11,379 nucleotides of DNA from an uncultured Sphingomonadaceae bacterium (lineage in GTDB: Bacteria > Pseudomonadota > Alphaproteobacteria > Sphingomonadales > Sphingomonadaceae), in assembly GCA_937920575.1 (NCBI GenBank), contig CAKZSF010000036.1, positions 1 to 11,379 on the forward strand, written 5' to 3'. The translations under genes were made by a program, and so were the position numbers. Below the pieces are notes generated by a model. That model searched no databases. It was not told where the DNA came from and saw only the letters and a list, made by a program, of their open reading frames with translations. Below are positions 1 to 6,405 of this stretch, piece after piece. Numbering within the stretch: position 1 is the first letter of the stretch; each line of letters starts with the position of its first letter.

Positions 1-1
1 G

Positions 2-1387
2 GTTGCTGGTGCAACCGCGACGCTGGTCGACCGCAACGGCAATCCTTTGCCGGTCGATTGCTATCTCGATCCATCGCAGCGCAACCAAGTGACTGGCACG
101 AATGGCGAATACCGTTTTGATATCGTGCCGGGTGCAGCGGGCGCATGCCCTGTTGGCGAAGCGGAATATGTGATCGAGATCACTCCGCCTGCTGGCTACA
201 GCTTTGCCTCAACAATACTGCCTCCTCAGGCGACATCGCTGAATCCGACCGGCCTAGGCAATCCATTGGCGGTAGTGGCAACGCCACTGGCACCAACGGA
301 CGCAAGCCCCGTCTATTACCTTTCGTTCCTGCTGCAGAGCGGCGATCCGAATGTGATCAACAACCACATTCCGCTCGATCCCTTCCTGACGCGTAACGAT
401 CTGATTGTGATGAAGACATCACCGAAACGCTCGGCCAGCACGGGTGATCTGGTTCCGTACGAGATCACTGTGCGCAACGAAGAACCGTTCCAGCGCGCTG
501 ACGTGGATGTGGTCGACGTTCTGCCATCGGGCATGACGTATATCACCGGCACCGCATCGGTTGATGGCGTCGCTGTCGAGCCAGAGCTGGCCAATGGTAA
601 CCGCGAATTGATTTGGCGTGATCAAGTGATCCCGGCGAACTCCACGGTGTCTTACAAGCTCACTCTGATTGTTGGCGCAGGCGTTACTCAGGGACAAGCC
701 GTCAACACCGGCTTGGCTGAAAATGGCAGCGATGGTGACGAGATTTCGAACCGCGGGACTGCCAGCGTACAAATCGTGCCCAGCACGCTGTTCGATTGTT
801 CTGAACTGATCGGGCAAGTGTTCGAGGATTACAACGGCAATGGCTATCAGGATGATGGCGAGCCGGGTATTCCGTCTGTTCGCCTTGCCAATGTCAAAGG
901 CGAACTGATCACAACCGATGAACATGGCCGCTATCACATCGCCTGCGCGGCGGTGCCTGATGCGCGCATCGGCTCGAACTATGTCCTCAAACTGGACGAG
1001 AGCACGCTGCCGCAAGGGTGGGCGATCACAACCGATAATCCGCGCTCTGTCCGCTTAACACGCGGTAAGATGAGCGAGCTCAACTTTGGCGCGGTCGAGG
1101 TTGATCGCGTGGCTATCACTATCGACAATGATGCGTTCAATGCCGACGGCACGCTAACCGCTCCGGCGCTGGCGAAATTGCAATCGCTCAAATCGATGGA
1201 CGAGAAAGCGATGGTTGTAAGGGCCACTTACACAATCGCCGAAGGCACGGATTCGGGCACGGTGCGCTCGCGCATCGAGACGATCCGAGACGCTCTCAAT
1301 CAAACATTCGCGACAGGCTGGGACGGCCCAGCTCCTGTCATCCAGGTCAACGGCGTTTCGGCCACATCCAGCCAGGGAGGGGAGTAA
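2..1387 (+). CDS. Surface protein with SdrD-like and DUF11 domains (5' end outside window)
   Basis: The reading frame is open from the left edge, so the start lies upstream; 461 C-terminal residues are visible. Counting from the edge, residues ~1-130 form a carboxypeptidase-regulatory/SdrD-B-like beta domain (NGEYRFDIVPG, then a PPAGYSF strand). Residues ~132-260 match a DUF11 domain (NDLIVMKTSPK, YEITVRN, DVLPSGMTYITG). Residues ~266-365 form a second SdrD-like domain (GQVFEDYNGNGYQDDGEPG, then DEHGRYHIAC). Each SdrD-like domain has a cysteine pair (C20/C49 and C266/C315) that could form a disulfide outside the cytoplasm. The last ~95 residues are unassigned. No beta-barrel or LPXTG-like anchor is seen. 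Such domains normally occur in secreted or cell-surface proteins as stalk or adhesion modules. The stop overlaps the ATG of the downstream barrel gene, so the two are probably co-translated and may act together. The domain calls are from motif recognition; the specific function is unknown. Confidence 0.8.
   Translation, partial: VAGATATLVDRNGNPLPVDCYLDPSQRNQVTGTNGEYRFDIVPGAAGACPVGEAEYVIEITPPAGYSFASTILPPQATSLNPTGLGNPLAVVATPLAPTDASPVYYLSFLLQSGDPNVINNHIPLDPFLTRNDLIVMKTSPKRSASTGDLVPYEITVRNEEPFQRADVDVVDVLPSGMTYITGTASVDGVAVEPELANGNRELIWRDQVIPANSTVSYKLTLIVGAGVTQGQAVNTGLAENGSDGDEISNRGTASVQIVPSTLFDCSELIGQVFEDYNGNGYQDDGEPGIPSVRLANVKGELITTDEHGRYHIACAAVPDARIGSNYVLKLDESTLPQGWAITTDNPRSVRLTRGKMSELNFGAVEVDRVAITIDNDAFNADGTLTAPALAKLQSLKSMDEKAMVVRATYTIAEGTDSGTVRSRIETIRDALNQTFATGWDGPAPVIQVNGVSATSSQGGE
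1374..1384 (+). promoter_or_regulatory. Strong ribosome binding site, ambiguous between two ATGs
   Basis: A purine run containing GGGAGG and GGAG sits at the end of the upstream gene. GGGAGG (1375-1380) lies 6 bases before the ATG at 1387, and GGAG (1381-1384) lies 8 bases before an in-frame ATG at 1393. Either could initiate the barrel protein. The start at 1387 is preferred because it overlaps the upstream stop codon. Confidence 0.6.
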
Positions 1388-4300
1388 TGGCAATGCACCT
1401 ATCCAATAAATCCTCTCACTCGATGAAGGCCCGTGTTGGCCAGAACCGGACGACCAAATTGTTGCTCGGCGCGTCTAGCATCGCCTGCATCGCAGTGGCG
1501 GCACCAGCCTCTGCTAGCGATCTCAACGAAATCGCCGATTTTGAGCGGCTTTCAGCCCTGTCGACCTTCGCACCGACTGCCATTGATACAGAAAGTTCCG
1601 CAGCAAAACCTGCCAACAAACCTGTTGCCAAGGCTCTGGATGCGGTTGCGAAAGCAGTATCCAAGCCAGTCGCGCCGATCTTGTCGGTCGGGCTGGCGGA
1701 TTCGGAGAACACCGTTCAGCGTGGCACACCGTCGCGGTTTATCGGTTATTCCAATTACAGCGCCTTTGTCGATCACTCGGAACTACGCGTGTTCCCGATC
1801 GACGCTGATCTCGACGGTGCACCGCACGCCATTGTTCCAGCCAACGCTGATGGCGTGATGGAATGGATGCCGACCAGCTATGCGTCTGATCACATGGCGG
1901 TTGTTCACCGGGTCTACACCGCTGACGGCAGCTATGATGAAACCGCTCCGCAAGCGCTGAATGTGCTGGCCGCTGGCCGCGTGTTCAAGCAGCAACCGGT
2001 TAGCCGGCCTGATTTTGGCAAGGTTGATTCCGCCGCCATCCGCACCATCGATTTGTCCAACGGACAAGCCGCATTGATCGAAGGCACACTTGATCAATCC
2101 GATGCTCGCCTGCGTATCGCAGGGCAGCTGGTGGCGCACAATCTGAGCAGTGGGAACTTCGCCGAGACGCAGATTGTACCAACGAGCTGCCGTTCGGTTG
2201 GTTTGGACGTGGTTGGCCCATGTGGCCAGACATCAACTGAGCTGCCCATCCAGCAGCTGGCGCAATCAGCCAAGAATAACCCCGCCAGCGACGGTGTTGC
2301 GATCTCCGTGATGCCATCCGGCTCAAAAGAGCCAGCCCAGGATCCAGAGCAGGCGGCCAACCCAGCCGACTATGCCATCGAGGTGCGCACCGAAAGCGCG
2401 CATGTCGATCCCGTGCTGTCGGTGGGTCTGGTTGAGGATGTACGCCTTGTGACGCGTGGCAAGCCTGCCACCTTTATCGGCTACACGAACTATCCATCCT
2501 TGATTGAAAAGTCGGAACTGCGGATATTCACTGCAGGCGACACGCCAGCATCCACTCCGTTTGCAACGGTCGCGATGGATGGCGATGGTGTGGGCAGCTG
2601 GCTGGTCGATCAGTCCGCACCACAAGACATGTTCTATGTGTTGCGCGTCTATGGTCGCGACGGTCAATTTGACGAGACCGCTCCTGAAGAGCTGACCGTG
2701 CTGGATGTCGATCCAGACGCGGAAGCTGCACCGAGCCGTCCGACATTTGGCTCGAAAGACGAAGCCGCCATCCGCACCATTCGTATGAAGGATGTGGCAA
2801 AGGTAACCGTCACTGGCGTGGCCGATCCTGAACAGGACATCGTGCGCGTTGCGGGTCAGCTCGTGCCGGTTGACGACACCGGACGCTTTGTGAGCGAACA
2901 AGTCGTCAGCAGCGACACGAAGAGCATTTCGATCACGGTTGGTCAGGGTGACCAAGTCCTGTTTGCCGCTGTGCGCGATATCGATGCCCAGCAAGACAAA
3001 TGGTTCGTGGTTGGTCAGGGCGAAATTACGCTTGGACGTTCTTTCTCCAGTGGCCCTGCGCGTCAGGTCAGCGGCGATACGCTCGCCGAAGGCAGCTTCG
3101 CGATTGGCCGCGCGGCGTTCTACGCCAAGGGCAAGATTTCGCGCGACTGGCGTCTGACGACCGCGCTCGACACGGGTGAGGCGCCAGTGGAGGATTTGTT
3201 CTCCAACCTGGATCGCAAAGACCCACGTCAGTTGTTGCGCCGTCTGAATTCAGAGCAATATTACCCCACCTATGGTGACGATTCGACGCTGGTCGAGGAT
3301 GCACCCACGCAAGGCCGCTTCTATCTGCGGTTGGATAACGGCATCAGCCAAGCTGTGATCGGCAATTTCGTTGCGCAAGCAACGGGCGCTGAACTCGCTC
3401 AACTTGATCGCGGTCTGTTTGGCGCGCTGATCGATGTGAATTCGGCTGAGACCACCAGCTTTGGTGAGCGCAAGGGACAATTGCTGGCGTTTGCTTCCGA
3501 CCCGGGCACTGTTCCGGCGCGCGAGGAATTCCGTGGTACTGGCGGGTCGCTCTATTTTCTTGAGCGGCAGGATGTGTCTGTCGGATCAGAGCGTGTGCGG
3601 GTGGAAATCCGTGATCGCGAAACCGGCATCGTGCTGGAGGCGCAAGAGCTGCACCCGCGTGAGGACTATGATTTCGATCCGTTCAACGGTCGTTTGACCC
3701 TGCTTAAACCGCTGTCTTCAGTGGCCAGCAGTGGCCGCACCGTGCGCGATGGCAGCGCTGCAGGCAACATTCCGGTGCTTGTCGTGCGCTACGAATACTC
3801 GCCGACAGTTGGTGACCTTGAAGGGTACACCGTTGGCGCTCGCGGTACGGCTTGGTTGGGCGATACCTTGCGCATTGGCGCAACGGCTCAGCGCGACACA
3901 GTTGAGGCCGCGAACCAGACGATCTTTGGTGCAGACGCGATGCTGCGCTTTGCCGCTGGTACGTATGTGAAGGCGGAATTCGCACAATCCGAGGGACCCG
4001 GTTTTGGCCAGTCCAATTCGGTCGATGGCGGATTGACCTTCGCGCAAATCGCGACACCGGGCACAACCCGCTCGGCGAATGCATGGCGCAGTGAATTTGC
4101 CGTCGACTTTGCTGAACTGGCGAAGAAACAAGGCGATCTCGGCAAAGTCTCTGCATTCTATGAGACGATTGACGCAGGTTTCTCATCGGCCGGACGTCTT
4201 ACTCAAACCGACACCACACGTTGGGGTGTCGCGGCGAACTTGCCGATTGGCCAGCGCGGTCAAGTGGCTGCCAGCTATGACGAATTCGACGCCGAAGGAC

Positions 4301-5688
4301 GTGGGGGCAACCGCACTGCGGAAATCGATCTGTCGAACAACTTCATCACCAAAGGCGGCAATCTGAAGACCTCGCTCGGCGTGCGTCATGAGGATTTGAC
4401 TGCGGGCAACCTGTTCAACTCGACGCAGAATGGTGCGCGCACCGATGCCGCAGTTGAGCTGGAATACACGCCATCGCCGAGCAACTTTACGGTGCACGCT
4501 TTTGGTCAGGCTACGCTTGATAATGATGCTGGACGTCGGGACAACAACCGCGTTGGCGGCGGTGCAACTGCACAGCTGACTGAACGACTCTCGTTCAAAG
4601 GCGAGGTTTCGGGCGGCGATGGCGGGCTGGGCGCAGACGTGCTGTTCAACCACCGTATTGGCGACGGGTCAGAGACTTATGTCGGCTATACGCTGCTGGC
4701 AGATCGCACTGATACAGGCCTGGAATCGCAGAATTTCTTCACGGGTCGCCGTGGTGGCGCGCTGGTCGTGGGCTCTCGTCAGCGTTTCTCTGACAGCTTC
4801 TCCGTCTTCGGTGAAAACCGTGTCGGTGTTGGCGGCGAGACAGACTCGATTGCGCGCAGCTTTGGCTTGCAATTCAACCCGACCGAAAAGACCGCAATTG
4901 GCGCAACGTTTGAAAATGGTCGGATCGATGATCCCGCAACGGGCGTGTTCCGCCGGACTGCTGGCTCGCTTTCTCTGGGTTATACCGGCGAGGATTTCCG
5001 CGCGGGCAGCTCGCTCGAAGTACGCCGCGAAGAAGGGCAGACACAAGATCAAACCGTGTGGCTGTTGCGATCTAACCTGAGCTATGCGGTTAATCCCGAC
5101 TGGCGGTTTGTGGGCGAGGTCAATCTCGCACGCGCTGATACCGATGGTACGGATATTCGCGCGGCTGAATTCACCGAAGCGATTGGTGGGTTTGCCTGGC
5201 GTCCGGTCGATAATGACAGCGTCAACGGCCTGATCCGCTTCCAATATTTCGAGGATCTTGGTCCTGTCGGTCAGTTCACTGGCTCCGGCCAGACCGAAAG
5301 CCCGAAACAAGTCAGCAAAATCTTCAGCGCTGATTTCAATTTTGATCTGTCAGAGAAGCTAACGCTGGGTACGCGTTATGCCTACCGTGGCGGCAAGGTT
5401 TCGCTGGGTCGCAATTCGGACGACTTTGTCAGCTCTGATGCGCATCTCGCGGTGATCCGTCTGGATTACAACGTGATCCGCGAATGGGATGTGTTGGCAG
5501 AGGGCCGCGCATTGTGGGTCGAGCAAGCCGACGATCTGCGCCTTGGCGCGTTGGCCGGGGTATACCGTCATATTGGCGACAATGTGAAAGTGGGCGTGGG
5601 CTATAGCTGGTCGGATTTCTCCGATGATCTGACTGATCAAAGCTATTCCAGCCACGGCCCGTTCCTGAACATTCTCAGCCGTTTCTAA
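1387..5688 (+). CDS. Large outer-membrane beta-barrel protein with tandem N-terminal repeats
   Basis: The protein has 1433 residues. A signal peptide with a long basic N region (KARVGQNRTTK), a hydrophobic core and a predicted ASA cleavage site at residues 41-43 sends it to the envelope. After an Ala/Pro/Lys-rich linker come two related ~165-residue repeats (96-263 and 342-506), then a transition region. From about residue 549 to the end there are alternating amphipathic strands typical of an outer-membrane barrel, with the conserved-looking motif YYPTYGDDST at 625-634 and EDAPTQGRFYLRL just after. It ends in ...LSRF; a C-terminal Phe is the usual BAM recognition signal. No TonB box or plug domain is visible, so it is not called a TonB receptor. 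The ATG overlaps the previous stop (TAATG), pointing to coupling with the SdrD/DUF11 gene. From recollection, barrels with this YYP-YGD motif are sometimes fused to SdrD/DUF11 domains in one giant chain, so this may be the split form. Export of, or anchoring for, the neighbour is inferred only. Confidence 0.82.
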   Translation: MAMHLSNKSSHSMKARVGQNRTTKLLLGASSIACIAVAAPASASDLNEIADFERLSALSTFAPTAIDTESSAAKPANKPVAKALDAVAKAVSKPVAPILSVGLADSENTVQRGTPSRFIGYSNYSAFVDHSELRVFPIDADLDGAPHAIVPANADGVMEWMPTSYASDHMAVVHRVYTADGSYDETAPQALNVLAAGRVFKQQPVSRPDFGKVDSAAIRTIDLSNGQAALIEGTLDQSDARLRIAGQLVAHNLSSGNFAETQIVPTSCRSVGLDVVGPCGQTSTELPIQQLAQSAKNNPASDGVAISVMPSGSKEPAQDPEQAANPADYAIEVRTESAHVDPVLSVGLVEDVRLVTRGKPATFIGYTNYPSLIEKSELRIFTAGDTPASTPFATVAMDGDGVGSWLVDQSAPQDMFYVLRVYGRDGQFDETAPEELTVLDVDPDAEAAPSRPTFGSKDEAAIRTIRMKDVAKVTVTGVADPEQDIVRVAGQLVPVDDTGRFVSEQVVSSDTKSISITVGQGDQVLFAAVRDIDAQQDKWFVVGQGEITLGRSFSSGPARQVSGDTLAEGSFAIGRAAFYAKGKISRDWRLTTALDTGEAPVEDLFSNLDRKDPRQLLRRLNSEQYYPTYGDDSTLVEDAPTQGRFYLRLDNGISQAVIGNFVAQATGAELAQLDRGLFGALIDVNSAETTSFGERKGQLLAFASDPGTVPAREEFRGTGGSLYFLERQDVSVGSERVRVEIRDRETGIVLEAQELHPREDYDFDPFNGRLTLLKPLSSVASSGRTVRDGSAAGNIPVLVVRYEYSPTVGDLEGYTVGARGTAWLGDTLRIGATAQRDTVEAANQTIFGADAMLRFAAGTYVKAEFAQSEGPGFGQSNSVDGGLTFAQIATPGTTRSANAWRSEFAVDFAELAKKQGDLGKVSAFYETIDAGFSSAGRLTQTDTTRWGVAANLPIGQRGQVAASYDEFDAEGRGGNRTAEIDLSNNFITKGGNLKTSLGVRHEDLTAGNLFNSTQNGARTDAAVELEYTPSPSNFTVHAFGQATLDNDAGRRDNNRVGGGATAQLTERLSFKGEVSGGDGGLGADVLFNHRIGDGSETYVGYTLLADRTDTGLESQNFFTGRRGGALVVGSRQRFSDSFSVFGENRVGVGGETDSIARSFGLQFNPTEKTAIGATFENGRIDDPATGVFRRTAGSLSLGYTGEDFRAGSSLEVRREEGQTQDQTVWLLRSNLSYAVNPDWRFVGEVNLARADTDGTDIRAAEFTEAIGGFAWRPVDNDSVNGLIRFQYFEDLGPVGQFTGSGQTESPKQVSKIFSADFNFDLSEKLTLGTRYAYRGGKVSLGRNSDDFVSSDAHLAVIRLDYNVIREWDVLAEGRALWVEQADDLRLGALAGVYRHIGDNVKVGVGYSWSDFSDDLTDQSYSSHGPFLNILSRF
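1672..2175 (+). repeat. Protein-level tandem repeat, copy 1 (residues 96-263)
   Basis: This copy shares ordered motifs with the segment at 2410-2904: P(I/V)LSVGL, RG.P..FIGY.NY, SELR.F, DG..DETAP, AAIRTI and R.AGQLV. The two look like an old duplication, well diverged at DNA level. The fold is probably an extracytoplasmic beta-sandwich (inference). Confidence 0.8.
2410..2904 (+). repeat. Protein-level tandem repeat, copy 2 (residues 342-506)
   Basis: Second copy of the repeat that begins at 1672, with the same motif order (PVLSVGL, FIGYTNY, SELRIF, DETAPEEL, AAIRTI, RVAGQLV). A ~78-residue linker containing two cysteines separates the copies. Confidence 0.8.
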
Positions 5689-5694
5689 CCGGTT

Positions 5695-5719
5695 TAAGGC
5701 CTTCCCCCTTTTGGCCTTA
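5695..5719. terminator. Hairpin between convergent genes, first of two
   Basis: TAAGGCC (5695-5701) pairs with GGCCTTA (5713-5719) around an 11-base pyrimidine loop, 7 bases after the barrel gene stop. No U-tract follows on the + strand, so termination efficiency is uncertain. It could serve both converging transcripts. Confidence 0.5.
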
Positions 5720-5725
5720 TGCTAA

Positions 5726-5758
5726 GGGCGCGTTCTGGAGTTTCTCTAGAGCGCGCCC
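5726..5758. terminator. Strong 15-bp hairpin overlapping the end of the amidohydrolase gene
   Basis: GGGCGCGTTCTGGAG (5726-5740) pairs with CTCTAGAGCGCGCCC (5744-5758) over a TTT loop: 15 pairs including two G-T wobbles. The arm at 5744-5758 contains the TAG stop (5746-5748, minus strand) of the leftward gene. There is no clear T-run on either side, so it may act with Rho or as an mRNA 3'-end stabiliser as well as a terminator. Confidence 0.55.
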
Positions 5759-6366
5759 AAATGCTTTGTGATCTCCGCTTCGCTAACGACGTCGGCGTAT
5801 TTCGCGTTCATGTCGAACAGATTGGCCTCATGTGGCCCCTCGTGCCGGTCGCCGACAGCCTCGCTCACGACTGTGGTGATAAAGCCGTGTGAGATCGCAT
5901 CCACGCAGGTCGCGCGCACGCAGCCGCTGGTGGTGAGGCCTGTCAGAATGACGCTGTCAACGCCCATCGCTGTCAACGTGGAGGCCAGGGATGTGCCGAA
6001 GAAGGCGCTGGGGTATTGTTTGGAAATCACCAACTCATCCGCCGTCGGATCGAGGCCTTCGGGCCATTCGCCCATCGGGTTGCCTGCCACAAAGCTACTA
6101 AGCGGTTTGACCTTCTCAAAGAAACGCCCGCCATCCGCGCCGCCTGGCTGATAAACAACATTGGTCAGGACAACGGGAATGCCCGCTTTATGGGCCGCCG
6201 CACGCACACGCAGGGCCGAAACCAACGTGTCATCAACATCGGCAAAGAGATCGCAATCCCGATCAAAATATGCCTGCACGAAGTCAATCAGCAGCAAAGC
6301 GGGCCTCTTACCGAAGCCCGCCTTGTTTCCGTATGCTTTCGCATAGCTTGCGTTGAGATCACTCAT
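5746..6366 (-). CDS. Isochorismatase-family amidohydrolase (N-carbamoylsarcosine amidase-like)
   Basis: The 206-residue cytoplasmic protein covers a whole isochorismatase-like hydrolase domain. The expected cysteine-hydrolase triad is present: D28 in LLIDF, K116 in ISKQYPSAFFGT and C149 in TTSGCVRAT. The C-terminal stretch GDRHEGPHEANLFDMNAKY is typical of the N-carbamoylsarcosine amidase and maleamate amidase branch, which hydrolyse a carbamoyl or amide bond and release ammonia. The gene starts 39 bases after the TonB-dependent receptor on the same strand, so it is probably the second gene of that operon. The Shine-Dalgarno before its ATG is weak. A HyuA-type gene in the opposite arm favours a carbamoyl-amino-acid or amide substrate; the exact substrate cannot be read from the sequence. 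Nicotinamidase, peroxyureidoacrylate amidase or maleamate amidase activity remain possible. Confidence 0.85.
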   Translation of the reverse strand: MSDLNASYAKAYGNKAGFGKRPALLLIDFVQAYFDRDCDLFADVDDTLVSALRVRAAAHKAGIPVVLTNVVYQPGGADGGRFFEKVKPLSSFVAGNPMGEWPEGLDPTADELVISKQYPSAFFGTSLASTLTAMGVDSVILTGLTTSGCVRATCVDAISHGFITTVVSEAVGDRHEGPHEANLFDMNAKYADVVSEAEITKHLGAL

Positions 6367-6405
6367 GAGCTTGCAATCTGCCAGAGCTGGTTCAAGCGGA
6401 CCAGC

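Noticed and set aside
47..1387. TTG at 47 as the start of the SdrD/DUF11 gene
   Set aside because: The frame is open and domain-like sequence continues to the left edge (ATATLVDRNGNP), so the gene is simply cut by the window.
2323..2994. Long antisense open frames over the barrel gene (also 4669-5310 minus) and over the receptor gene (7705-8583 plus, 6703-7425 plus)
   Set aside because: They lie wholly opposite genes with strong protein evidence, show no recognisable domains, and are the usual by-product of GC-rich codon use.
5560..5565. A third GTATAC in the barrel gene considered as an operator copy
   Set aside because: Only the 6-bp core matches (GGTATACC context, not TGTATACA), it is deep in a coding region and far from any start.
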